Source of the DNA: Lachnospiraceae bacterium
GTDB lineage: Bacteria; Bacillota; Clostridia; Lachnospirales; Lachnospiraceae
Length of the DNA: 34,280 nucleotides
Direction of reading: 5' to 3'
Assembly (NCBI GenBank): GCA_017456585.1
Contig: JAFTJD010000045.1
Coordinates: 1-34,280 of the forward strand
Part shown: piece after piece, positions 16,932 through 24,043 of the stretch
How positions within the stretch are numbered: position 1 is the stretch's first letter
How the letters are laid out: each line of letters opens with the position of its first letter
Notes under the pieces: generated by a model
Told to the model about the DNA's origin: nothing
Databases searched by the model: none
The model's input: only the letters and a program-made list of their open reading frames with translations
Position numbers and translations under genes: made by a program

Positions 16932-18413
16932 TTATTGGTGATATAACTTCTTAGTCTGATATTTGGGCTCACAGGTAAGATTCACGCCTAATTTCTTAAA
17001 GGTCTTCTTATCAACTTCTGATAAAATAACCGAAGAATGTGCCTCGAGTCCACGAAGCTTACCAAGCTGTTGCATAGCAATCTCTGCCTTCGCATCCGTT
17101 ACCGCACAAATCGAAAGTGCTAACAAAAGCTCGTCCACATGAAGTCTTGGATTGCGATTACCAAAATGTCCCACCTTAAGTCTCTGTATCGGTTCTATAA
17201 TCGTCGGCGAAATAAGATGTATACTGTCATCAAGTCCACCGAGTTCCTTCAAAACATTCAAAAGCATGGCTGAGGAAGCTCCCAAAAGTGAGCTTGTCTT
17301 ACCTGTTATCAATCTGCCATCCGGAAGTTCCATGGCAGCCGCTGGGTTACCTGTTTCTCTCTCCTTCTCAAGTGCCGGAGCTATAACCCTTCTATCCTCA
17401 AGAGTAAGACCTGCCTGCTTCATAAGAAGCTCAAGCTTATAAACAACGTCCTGATTCTGCTTTCCCGCACGCATATCGCAAAGAGCTTCGCAATATCTTC
17501 TTATAATCTCCTGATTAGAAGCTGCTGATGTGGCAACATCATCTATTATACAATTGCCAACCATATTAACACCCATATCCGTAGGTGACTTATATGGTGA
17601 CTCTCCTCTTATCTTCTCAAAAATAGCATTAAGTACAGGGAATATCTCGACATCACGGTTATAATTAACTGTCGTCTCACCATAAGCTTCCAAATGGAAC
17701 GGATCAATCATGTTAACGTCATTTAAATCTGCTGTTGCCGCTTCATAAGCAAGATTAACCGGATGCTTAAGCGGAAGATTCCATATAGGGAAAGTTTCAA
17801 ACTTAGCGTAACCTGACTCAATGCCTCTTGCGTGGTCATGGTAAAGCTGTGAAAGACACACTGCCATCTTACCGCTTCCGGGTCCCGGCGCAGTTATAAT
17901 AACAAGTTCTTTCTCAGTCTCGATATAATCATTCTTACCATATCCTTCATCACTTACAATGAGCGGAATATTAGATGGATATCCCGGAATTGAAAAATGT
18001 CTGTATACCTTGATTCCGAGTCCCTCAAGGCGAAGCTTAAATGCTTCTGCAGCAGGCTGTGAACAAAACTGTGTAAGAACTACACTTCCCACATATAAAC
18101 CAACACTTCTGAAAGCGTCAATAAGTCTCAATACTTCTGCATCATAGCTGATTCCAAGGTCTCCGCGTACTTTATTCTTCTCTATATCATAGGCATTAAT
18201 TGCGATAACTACCTCTGCGTTCTCCTTAAGCTGAAGAAGCATCTGTAACTTACTATCAGGTTTAAATCCCGGAAGTACTCTTGATGCATGATAATCATCA
18301 AAAAGCTTACCACCGAATTCAAGATACAACTTACCGCCGAATTCTGCTATTCGCTCTCTAATATGCTCTGATTGCATCTGCAAATACTTATCATTATCAA
18401 AACCTATCTTCAC
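16932..18413 (-). CDS. DUF1846 family protein
   Basis: The 493-residue protein matches DUF1846, a family widespread in Firmicutes with no settled function. Family-typical features include the start KIGFDNDKYLQMQSEHIRER, the P-loop-like APGPGSGKMAVCLSQLYHDH near residue 175, VNMIDPFHLEAYG and the ISPTIIEPIQRLKVGHFGNRNPRLHVDELLLALSI block. The glycine-rich loop suggests nucleotide or phosphate binding, which is inference. Translation starts at a GTG, seven bases after AAGGAGG. It has its own strong promoter (18509-18537), and the leader RNA begins with a stable hairpin (18480-18501). A terminator follows, so it is a single-gene unit. Confidence 0.9.
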   Translation of the reverse strand: MKIGFDNDKYLQMQSEHIRERIAEFGGKLYLEFGGKLFDDYHASRVLPGFKPDSKLQMLLQLKENAEVVIAINAYDIEKNKVRGDLGISYDAEVLRLIDAFRSVGLYVGSVVLTQFCSQPAAEAFKLRLEGLGIKVYRHFSIPGYPSNIPLIVSDEGYGKNDYIETEKELVIITAPGPGSGKMAVCLSQLYHDHARGIESGYAKFETFPIWNLPLKHPVNLAYEAATADLNDVNMIDPFHLEAYGETTVNYNRDVEIFPVLNAIFEKIRGESPYKSPTDMGVNMVGNCIIDDVATSAASNQEIIRRYCEALCDMRAGKQNQDVVYKLELLMKQAGLTLEDRRVIAPALEKERETGNPAAAMELPDGRLITGKTSSLLGASSAMLLNVLKELGGLDDSIHLISPTIIEPIQRLKVGHFGNRNPRLHVDELLLALSICAVTDAKAEIAMQQLGKLRGLEAHSSVILSEVDKKTFKKLGVNLTCEPKYQTKKLYHQ

Positions 18414-18479
18414 AATGTGGCCTCCTTAACACTAGAGCAAGCTTCTCTTTACTTGCCGACTTTTGATGCAAAATATATA

Positions 18480-18501
18480 GGGCAGAGCTTATACTCTGCC
18501 C
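18480..18501 (-). promoter_or_regulatory. 5'-terminal hairpin in the DUF1846 leader
   Basis: GGGCAGAG pairs perfectly with CTCTGCCC around a six-base loop. The promoter at 18509-18537 predicts initiation near 18502, which puts the stem at the first nucleotides of the mRNA. The tail TATATATTTT follows it, so it may be an early attenuator as well as a 5' stability element. It could also be read as a terminator for the upstream hydrolase gene. Confidence 0.55.
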
Positions 18502-18508
18502 ATTCCTT

Positions 18509-18537
18509 ATTATATTACAAATCGTTTCTGTTTTCAA
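18509..18537 (-). promoter_or_regulatory. promoter of the DUF1846 gene
   Basis: On the minus strand TTGAAA (18532-18537), 17 bases, then TATAAT (18509-18514). It lies 96 bases upstream of the GTG start. Confidence 0.8.
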
Positions 18538-18610
18538 TTGCCTAAGACACTTTTTTACATAGCTGATTTGCACTATTTTTCTCAAAACAACGACACCAAA
18601 TACCAAAATA

Positions 18611-19261
18611 TTACAGATATCGCATCTTTCGATATCCCAATCTAAGAAGCACCCAAATACTTATCCAAGTCTTGGTAAAATAATTAGGCTTCTCAAAATA
18701 AAACTCGGACTCTTCCGGAGATGGTTCGAGAACATCAAGCAGATTACCTTCGTAATGATACCACTCTTCAAGTTCCTCGCCAAGCTGTTCCGGCATATAT
18801 TTACAATCCGGTCTGTTACTCTTCCATTTAACATTCATACACTTAAGCATATGTGCCGTAAACTCCACACATGTAAATGTCTTATATGTTGAAAAACCAT
18901 GGAACATAGGATATGTAAGCACCGAAAACAGATTATATAAATATCCGTCCGGATCACTCATGATGTCATTAACTATCTCAAGTCCATGATAATAATCTTC
19001 CTTTGATACAGGAATCTTATAAACCTTACATGCAACATAATCTATCTGATTCAAAGAGAATCTCTCCCTGAACTCTTTAACAAGTCCCGCTTTAACAGGA
19101 ACAGAATGTTGTGCCCTACCAAATGAATAAAGCTGTTCCATATTCTCATCAAAAGATATTGAAGCATGATTATACTTTGTGTTGGTTCGGTTTCTTATAA
19201 GACGACCAAACTTCGTTGGTGTCTGCGAAAGAACCACATATACATATTTTTTGTTCTCCAT
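18611..19261 (-). CDS. putative permuted papain-like (YiiX/NlpC-P60 superfamily) hydrolase
   Basis: A protein of about 216 residues without a signal peptide. Two segments suggest a circularly permuted papain-type fold: KYNHASISFD with a His after Asn (residue 32) early in the chain, and FTCVEFTAHML with a Cys (residue 131) near the middle. In YiiX/YaeF-like members these are the catalytic His and Cys. The C terminus is hydrophobic and basic (SIWVLLRLGYRKMRYL), hinting at membrane contact. Substrate is unknown; amidase, peptidase or acyl-transfer roles are possible. Neither ATG has a strong ribosome binding site; the one at 19261 gives the more natural N terminus, with 19279 the alternative. 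It has a clear promoter at 19329-19357 and diverges from the tRNA gene. Confidence 0.65.
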   Translation of the reverse strand: MENKKYVYVVLSQTPTKFGRLIRNRTNTKYNHASISFDENMEQLYSFGRAQHSVPVKAGLVKEFRERFSLNQIDYVACKVYKIPVSKEDYYHGLEIVNDIMSDPDGYLYNLFSVLTYPMFHGFSTYKTFTCVEFTAHMLKCMNVKWKSNRPDCKYMPEQLGEELEEWYHYEGNLLDVLEPSPEESEFYFEKPNYFTKTWISIWVLLRLGYRKMRYL

Positions 19262-19328
19262 CTTTTCACACTGCCCCATACAATGATATTAGTTTATACT
19301 TTTTTAATAAAAATGTTACAACATGTTA

Positions 19329-19357
19329 ATTATAATATGATATTCGATAATATACAA
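19329..19357 (-). promoter_or_regulatory. promoter of the papain-like hydrolase gene
   Basis: On the minus strand TTGTAT (19352-19357), 17 bases, then TATAAT (19329-19334), within an AT-rich divergent region shared with the tRNA gene. Confidence 0.65.
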
Positions 19358-19364
19358 GTTTTTT

Positions 19365-19395
19365 TTGGAATACTTTTAGTTTTTGTGCATATAAT
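19365..19395 (+). promoter_or_regulatory. promoter candidate for tRNA-fMet
   Basis: A perfect TATAAT lies at 19390-19395, 26 bases before the tRNA. The best -35-like sequence is TTGGAA at 19365-19370 with a long 19-base spacer, so the -35 assignment is weak. Confidence 0.45.
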
Positions 19396-19421
19396 ACTAT
19401 ATAAAGGTTATTTTTCATTAC

Positions 19422-19495
19422 CGCGGGGTAGAGCAGCACGGCAGCTCGTCGGGCTCATAACCCGAAGGTCGCAGGTTCAAATCCTGTCCCCGCAA
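19422..19495 (+). tRNA. initiator tRNA-Met (CAT anticodon)
   Basis: The 74-base gene folds into a complete cloverleaf with anticodon CAT in the loop CTCATAA. Two initiator hallmarks are present: the first acceptor position is an unpaired C opposite A, and the anticodon stem ends in three consecutive G-C pairs (GGG/CCC). The T arm contains GGTTCAAAT. The 3' CCA is not encoded; the gene is followed by ATCAAAAAA. It stands alone, with its own terminator two bases further on. It is therefore the formyl-methionine initiator rather than an elongator. Confidence 0.96.
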
Positions 19496-19497
19496 TC

Positions 19498-19524
19498 AAA
19501 AAAGTCGCGCAAGCGGCTTTTTTT
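19498..19524 (+). terminator. terminator of tRNA-fMet
   Basis: A five-pair stem GTCGC/GCGGC with a GCAA tetraloop is flanked by A6 and T7, a textbook intrinsic terminator immediately after the tRNA. Confidence 0.88.
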
Positions 19525-19627
19525 CTATTCATTCTTCACTTTTCACTAAAACCTCCCACGTGATTTTTCCAGAGAAGAGAGAATATAGAACAGAAAATGT
19601 AGCTTTTCTCCCTTTGCCCCAAAAACA

Positions 19628-19656
19628 TTGACTTCTAGCCAACGGCAAAGTATAAT
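19628..19656 (+). promoter_or_regulatory. promoter upstream of the broken four-helix gene and DUF5694
   Basis: TTGACT (19628-19633), 17 bases, TATAAT (19651-19656). The first start codon downstream is the remnant ORF at 19682; the DUF5694 gene follows on the same transcript. The 100 bases between the tRNA terminator and this promoter show nothing else recognisable. Confidence 0.8.
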
Positions 19657-19681
19657 TATATCGCAAAGTGAGGCGAAGACA

Positions 19682-19744
19682 ATGAATAGCCCATTATTTG
19701 AACACTCCATGGATTTCGCTACGCAGATTGTACTTTTCTATTAA
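19682..19744 (+). pseudogene. truncated four-helix-bundle protein remnant
   Basis: A 20-codon ORF, MNSPLFEHSMDFATQIVLFY, resembles the start of the small four-helix-bundle (S23-like) family, which typically opens with a short polar start followed by KSFxFAxxIVxLY. Directly after the TAA, the same frame continues ELSKSKKIQP before another stop. That matches the family's next helix (xLxxEKKE), so a stop codon appears to interrupt an older gene, and the rest has been deleted. It keeps a strong promoter. The match is short, so a functional leader peptide for the DUF5694 gene is the alternative. Confidence 0.45.
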
Positions 19745-19793
19745 GAGTTGTCAAAGAGTAAAAAAATACAACCATAGCAAAGGAGACTAATAA

Positions 19794-20450
19794 ATGACAG
19801 ATATACTGTTACTCGCCAGTTTTCATTTCAAAGAAAGTAATATTGATTTCACTTCAGAAGAAACTCAAAAGCAATTGGATGATCTTGCAAAGAGTATTTC
19901 GGCTTTTTTCCCCGACGCCGTTGCTGTTGAACTTGACAAAAGCAAGTTTATAGAGCCGATCAATATATCGGATAAAGAATGGGAAAACTCTTTGTCGAAC
20001 GAGGCTTTTTCCCTCGGTGGCAGGATAGCGACTTTTTCCGGATTACAATATATACACCCGATAGACAAGATATTTCCTTTAAGCGACGGGATAATTTGCG
20101 AAGACAATATAAAAATCATTCAACCACGTATAGATTATTTGCAAAAAGCGGACTGCTCCAATACCATTCGGGAACAAATGCTTGTGTTAAACAGCAATGA
20201 ATACGCTATACAGGATGCAAATATGTACCTTGACATAAATTCCATCAACCCTGATGGTAATTATACTATGTCGCGATATCTTGCAGATTGGTATTATAGA
20301 AATTTATGTATTTTCTCCAACATTCAGGCTCTTTCAAAAAAGTATAAACGAATCGTAATTCTTTACGGAGCGGGTCATATACCGATTTTAAAAGACTTGA
20401 TAAACACTTCAGATAGCATGAACTTAATCGATGCATCTATATTTTTATAA
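19794..20450 (+). CDS. DUF5694 (TraB/ChaN-like) protein
   Basis: The 218-residue product resembles DUF5694, which belongs with TraB/TIKI/ChaN-like proteins. The N terminus MTDILLLASFHF aligns with the family's GxxHF motif but has Ser in place of Gly. AVAVELDKSKF supplies the conserved acidic segment near residue 42, and ILYGAGHIPILKDLI near the C terminus supplies the second glycine-His motif. No signal peptide is visible, so it is probably cytosolic. TIKI relatives are metalloproteases and some others bind haem, but no activity is established here. The ATG has AAAGGAG seven bases upstream. It is likely cotranscribed from 19628 after the remnant gene and ends before a strong terminator. It could be a recent acquisition next to the tRNA, although no att site or integrase is seen. 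Confidence 0.7.
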   Translation: MTDILLLASFHFKESNIDFTSEETQKQLDDLAKSISAFFPDAVAVELDKSKFIEPINISDKEWENSLSNEAFSLGGRIATFSGLQYIHPIDKIFPLSDGIICEDNIKIIQPRIDYLQKADCSNTIREQMLVLNSNEYAIQDANMYLDINSINPDGNYTMSRYLADWYYRNLCIFSNIQALSKKYKRIVILYGAGHIPILKDLINTSDSMNLIDASIFL

Positions 20451-20473
20451 TTAAAGCTTATGCAACAAAAAAA

Positions 20474-20508
20474 TGACCGATACACTACTCTGTATCGGCC
20501 ACTTTTTT
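20474..20508. terminator. bidirectional terminator between DUF5694 and DUF1540 genes
   Basis: An 11-pair stem (20474-20484 with 20491-20501) with a six-base loop is flanked by A7 and T6. It terminates the DUF5694 transcript and also the convergent DUF1540 transcript. Confidence 0.88.
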
Positions 20509-20517
20509 ATTTCTATC

Positions 20518-20676
20518 TTACTTTAAATCAAAAGAATCGCAATCTGTACATTGCTTGTCTGTAGGATTAGCCTCGTGTGTTCCTACTTTGATTTTGTCCA
20601 AAGTACAGTAGTTCACAGACTGTGCGTGATGCTTGCAGTTTACGATTGAACATTCGATACATTTGTTTGCTTCCAT
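20518..20676 (-). CDS. DUF1540 cysteine-rich miniprotein
   Basis: A 52-residue protein with the DUF1540 pattern: CIECSIVNCKHH near the N terminus, NYCTLDKIKVGTHEANPTDKQCTDCDSF after it. Six cysteines and two histidines suggest a small metal-binding fold, probably zinc, though this has not been shown. Function is unknown; such proteins are common in spore-forming and other Clostridia. The ATG at 20676 is chosen because AGGAGG lies eight bases upstream; an ATG 11 codons earlier lacks a site. It is single-gene and convergent with DUF5694. Confidence 0.88.
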   Translation of the reverse strand: MEANKCIECSIVNCKHHAQSVNYCTLDKIKVGTHEANPTDKQCTDCDSFDLK

Positions 20677-20763
20677 GATTAATTCCTCCTGATATATTTC
20701 TTTATTCATATAACAAACCGTTACATGAATAGTGTGCTCAGGATAGCATTAATTATTCACATT

Positions 20764-21933
20764 TTACATATATCCACGTTCAATTTTTATGATGCAATTA
20801 CAGTTAGGGTCCGTTTCCCTTATCTTGGAAATTATAACATTTTTTAATCTGCTCTCTTCTTCTGCCTTGTATTTGTACGGAAGCACCAAATCAAAAATCA
20901 GATTGACTCCTTCCATAATCTCTACTATACGGAAATCATGCACATCAAGCTCATCGTCAATTTTGTGCACAATGTCTTTTACCAGTTCTTTATATCTGTT
21001 AACGACTTCATTATCAACTTCAACCGGGTCCATATGTATAACCAGGAATACATTCATTTCTGAAAGAATATTTTCTTCTATCTTGTCAATGATGGCATGT
21101 GACACCATAGGATTAATGTCCGCCGAAACCTCTGCGTGAATGGTCGCCATACTTCTTCCGGGTCCGTAATTATGTACGATAAGGTCATGGGTTCCGACTA
21201 TTCCGTCATAGCTTTCAACCTTGGTTCTTATTTTCTCACAGAGTTCCTTGTCCATACTCTCTCCAATAAGCGGAGCCAATGTATCTTTCGCGATATTTAT
21301 ACCGTTCCAAATTACTATAAGTGAAAGAAGCAAGCCCACATATCCATCTATGTTAATCTCAAAAAATCTTGTTACCAATATGGATATCACGGTAACGGAT
21401 GTAATGACAACATCACTAAATGAATCCGCAGCCGTAGCTCTCATAACTTTAGAGTCTACCGCCTTGCCTATGCGTGAATTAAAGAAACCAATCCAAGCCT
21501 TAATTCCAATAGAAATAGCAAGTATTATTACAGATATCAGGCTAAATTCTATCGCTTCAGGACTTATAATCTTCTCTATTGAGCTTTTAAAAAAAGAAAA
21601 TCCAACCTCAATAACCAGGAATGCAACAATAAAGGCTGCTATATATTCCATTCTTCCATGTCCGAAAGGATGCTCTTTGTCCGCAGGCTTCTCCGCCATT
21701 TTCACACCCACAAAGCTGATTACCGAGGATGCCGCATCCGACAGGTTATTAAAGGAATCTGCTATAACCGCGATACTCTTGATTAATAGACCTGCCGCAA
21801 GCTTTACTCCAAACAAAAGGACATTAAGAATAATTCCCACAACACTTACAAGCACGCCATACGCTGTACGCACCCTAGGCTCATCCGTCGCCTCATAATT
21901 CTTTACAAATGTCTTCACAAGCAAGCTTTTCAA
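20764..21933 (-). CDS. cation diffusion facilitator transporter, probably Mn2+-type
   Basis: The 389-residue CDF protein exports divalent metal by proton antiport. Six membrane helices fill the first 220 residues, followed by a cytoplasmic dimerization domain with VGTHDLIVHNYGPGRSMATIHAEV and an extra C-terminal region to about 389. The transport site in helix 2 reads ADSFNNLSD (N62, D66), not the HxxxD of zinc transporters, and helix 5 has AADSFSD (D170, D174). An N/D-rich site is reported for manganese CDFs, so Mn2+ is the favoured substrate by inference. The proposed start is a TTG that overlaps the truA stop TGA, with GGAGG seven bases upstream inside truA; an ATG seven codons earlier is the alternative. 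Coupling to truA is therefore likely. Confidence 0.88.
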   Translation of the reverse strand: MKSLLVKTFVKNYEATDEPRVRTAYGVLVSVVGIILNVLLFGVKLAAGLLIKSIAVIADSFNNLSDAASSVISFVGVKMAEKPADKEHPFGHGRMEYIAAFIVAFLVIEVGFSFFKSSIEKIISPEAIEFSLISVIILAISIGIKAWIGFFNSRIGKAVDSKVMRATAADSFSDVVITSVTVISILVTRFFEINIDGYVGLLLSLIVIWNGINIAKDTLAPLIGESMDKELCEKIRTKVESYDGIVGTHDLIVHNYGPGRSMATIHAEVSADINPMVSHAIIDKIEENILSEMNVFLVIHMDPVEVDNEVVNRYKELVKDIVHKIDDELDVHDFRIVEIMEGVNLIFDLVLPYKYKAEEESRLKNVIISKIRETDPNCNCIIKIERGYM

Positions 21934-22676
21934 TAGTATACCTCCATTAAGCATAGACCTTTCGCTGCAGCCGTAGCCCCTGCCGCCTGTCTGTCTTTTG
22001 CTTCCAATATTCCCCTCATATCCGAGGGATTACGCTTTCCAAGTCCTACCTCTATCAGGGTACCAGTCATTATCCTAACCATGTTATAAAGGAAACCATC
22101 CCCATAAAAATCAATCTCCAACTTATCGCCCAAAACACTGATATCTATCTTTGTAATCGTCCTTACCTTCGATTTCTTCATGTGCTTATTAGAACAGAAG
22201 CTGCTAAAATCATGCTCTCCGAGAAAATATTCCGTCGCCTCTCTCATTCTGTCCACATCAAGCTTATCTTTAATGTATTCTTCATATTTTCGTCCGAAAA
22301 CATCTGCACTCACAGGACTATTACATATGCTGTATCGGTAATGCTTTCCCTTGGCGCTAAGCCTTGCATGAAAACGTTCCGCAACCTCTTCTACCTGTAA
22401 TATACGAATGTCCTCCGGCAAATATTCATTAAGATATTCCCTTAACCTATTCGCGCAACCGCTTTTACTAAGCTGCACATTAGCAATCTGCCCCTTAGCA
22501 TGCACTCCTGCATCAGTACGGCCGGCTCCATTTATCTCAATACTTCCATCCGCACCTTCATAAGCATTAATTACCGCTTCTATCTTTCCCTGTATCGTTT
22601 TATCTGTATTCCCCTGCTTCTGCCAGCCATTATAGCGGCTTCCGTCATAAGCTATCGTAAGTCTGTAATTCGCCAT
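21930..22676 (-). CDS. truA: tRNA pseudouridine(38-40) synthase
   Basis: TruA converts uridines 38-40 of the tRNA anticodon arm to pseudouridine. The 248-residue length is normal. The N terminus MANYRLTIAYDGSRYNGWQKQ, the catalytic GAGRTDAGVHA loop (D55) and the FYGDGFLYNMVRIMTGTLIEVG block are all typical. An AGAGG box lies seven bases before the ATG. A TTGAAT/TAGAAT promoter is at 22735-22763. It is followed directly by the CDF gene, whose start overlaps the truA stop. Confidence 0.95.
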   Translation of the reverse strand: MANYRLTIAYDGSRYNGWQKQGNTDKTIQGKIEAVINAYEGADGSIEINGAGRTDAGVHAKGQIANVQLSKSGCANRLREYLNEYLPEDIRILQVEEVAERFHARLSAKGKHYRYSICNSPVSADVFGRKYEEYIKDKLDVDRMREATEYFLGEHDFSSFCSNKHMKKSKVRTITKIDISVLGDKLEIDFYGDGFLYNMVRIMTGTLIEVGLGKRNPSDMRGILEAKDRQAAGATAAAKGLCLMEVYY

Positions 22677-22734
22677 AATCTACCTCTGCCATCATGCCAT
22701 CCGGCATCTCATTTATGTCTCATATACACAATAT

Positions 22735-22763
22735 ATTCTACTTCTTTTTCATTACAAATTCAA
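22735..22763 (-). promoter_or_regulatory. promoter of truA-CDF operon
   Basis: On the minus strand TTGAAT (22758-22763), 17 bases, TAGAAT (22735-22740). The 263-base spacer 22677-22939 otherwise holds the divergent LRR promoter and a small GATGCCGGATGGCAT-type hairpin in the truA leader. Confidence 0.65.
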
Positions 22764-22828
22764 CACGAACCTTTTTCTCCGTTCTTAAAGTTACTGTCAA
22801 GCAATCGCTAATTATATGCGAACAATCG

Positions 22829-22857
22829 TTGCAGTTATATCTGAAAAGTCGTATAAT
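22829..22857 (+). promoter_or_regulatory. promoter of the LRR lipoprotein gene
   Basis: TTGCAG (22829-22834), 17 bases, TATAAT (22852-22857). The predicted leader is about 75 bases, ending in AAGGAGG before the ATG at 22940. Confidence 0.7.
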
Positions 22858-22939
22858 ATATACAACAATAAACACACAACACGCTTGATAAGCTGTGTAA
22901 GGGAAGAGAAAATATAAGAATTAAGGAGGCCAAGAAAAT

Positions 22940-23962
22940 ATGAAAAAGAAGTTTTGGGCTATATTAATAGCTGTAACAATGGTGGCAACAGTTGCACTTG
23001 GATTGGCAGGGTGTAGGAATAATGAGCCATCAGAGGAAATAAATAAAGCGTCAGGAGATTATGGTAGTACATCAACTGATGAACAACGCATGACTTCATC
23101 AGATAAGAGTGATATATCGATAGGTGAAACGGAAACTACTTCAGCAAATAAAAGCAATACATCAACTGATGAGTCAGAGATTTCTTCGGAACAGGGTGAT
23201 GCGGGTGATGATAAAAAGGAAGATGCTTTTGCAACGGACATAAGTGCGTTTGATTATACAATAATAGAAAATGAAGTGTGTATAACCGGATTGAAAGATA
23301 CGTCTCTGACGGAGATTGTAATTCCGAGCAAGATAGAAGGGTGTCCTGTAACAAGCATAGGGAACGAAGCATTTTCCAAGCGTAATAGTTTAAGCAGTAT
23401 AGAGCTACCGAATACTATAACGAGCATAGGGGATCTTGCTTTTTATTACTGTAGTAGTTTAGGTAGTATAAAGCTACCGAATACTGTAACGAGCATAGGG
23501 AACGAAGCATTTTTCAACTGTAGGAGTTTAAGTAGTATAGAGCTACCGAATACTGTAACGAGCATAGGGTATGGTGCTTTCTTCTGCTGTAGTAGTTTAA
23601 GCACTATAGAACTACCGAATGCTGTAACGAGCATAGGGTATTATGCTTTTGATAACACACCATGGTTATATCAACAGCAAATGCAGACGAACTATCTTGT
23701 GATAGGCAAGGTATTATATTGGGTGTCAAAAGATATGGTGGGAACGTTTGTTGTGCCGGAAGGTGTAACGAGCATAGGAGATTATTCATGTTCCGGCTGT
23801 AGGAGTTTAAGTAGTATAGAGCTACCGAACACTGTAACGAACATAGGAGATTATGTATTTGACGGGTGTATTAATTTAAGCAGCATCATCGCACCAAAGG
23901 GCTCTTATGCTGAAGAGTGGGCACTAAATTCAGGTTATGCGGTAACGAACCCGGTTCAGTAA
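22940..23962 (+). CDS. BspA-type leucine-rich-repeat lipoprotein
   Basis: A 340-residue surface protein. The N terminus is a lipoprotein signal with lipobox LGLAGC at about residues 20-25, so it is expected to be lipid-anchored outside the membrane. A Ser/Thr/Asp/Glu-rich linker covers about residues 27-95. It is followed by BspA-type (LRR_5) repeats of 23 residues, consensus TSIGxxAFxxCxSLSSIELPNTV. Five regular repeats are interrupted by a 47-residue insert (PWLYQQQ to VVPEGV), then two more repeats and a closing YAEEWALNSGYAVTNP cap. Such proteins usually mediate binding to host, matrix or other cells; the ligand is unknown. AAGGAGG precedes the ATG. It appears monocistronic and diverges from truA. 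Confidence 0.9.
   Translation: MKKKFWAILIAVTMVATVALGLAGCRNNEPSEEINKASGDYGSTSTDEQRMTSSDKSDISIGETETTSANKSNTSTDESEISSEQGDAGDDKKEDAFATDISAFDYTIIENEVCITGLKDTSLTEIVIPSKIEGCPVTSIGNEAFSKRNSLSSIELPNTITSIGDLAFYYCSSLGSIKLPNTVTSIGNEAFFNCRSLSSIELPNTVTSIGYGAFFCCSSLSTIELPNAVTSIGYYAFDNTPWLYQQQMQTNYLVIGKVLYWVSKDMVGTFVVPEGVTSIGDYSCSGCRSLSSIELPNTVTNIGDYVFDGCINLSSIIAPKGSYAEEWALNSGYAVTNPVQ
23350..23860 (+). repeat. 69-bp tandem coding repeats in the LRR gene
   Basis: The DNA block AACGAGCATAGG recurs at exact 69-base steps (23353, 23422, 23491, 23560, 23629), then after a 141-base step at 23770 and again 69 bases later. Neighbouring units are nearly identical at DNA level (for example GAGCTACCGAATACTGTAAC), more than protein conservation needs, which points to recent duplication or homogenisation. 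Confidence 0.9.
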
Positions 23963-24043
23963 AGAGCATGGGATAGATATGAAATCGTGGTAATAGAGAG
24001 AGGCTATACTTATAGTAATTTATGTAAAGGACGGTATTACAAT

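Noticed and set aside
18397..18606. A 69-codon minus-strand ORF upstream of the DUF1846 gene.
   Set aside because: It runs through the promoter and hairpin of that gene and has no homology that I recognise.
19422..20450. Possible genomic island inserted at tRNA-fMet.
   Set aside because: No integrase, no repeated tRNA 3' end and only one or two candidate passenger genes were found.
23350..23860. Regularly spaced repeats that could suggest a CRISPR array.
   Set aside because: The 69-base period is in frame and encodes the LRR units; there are no unique spacers or cas genes.
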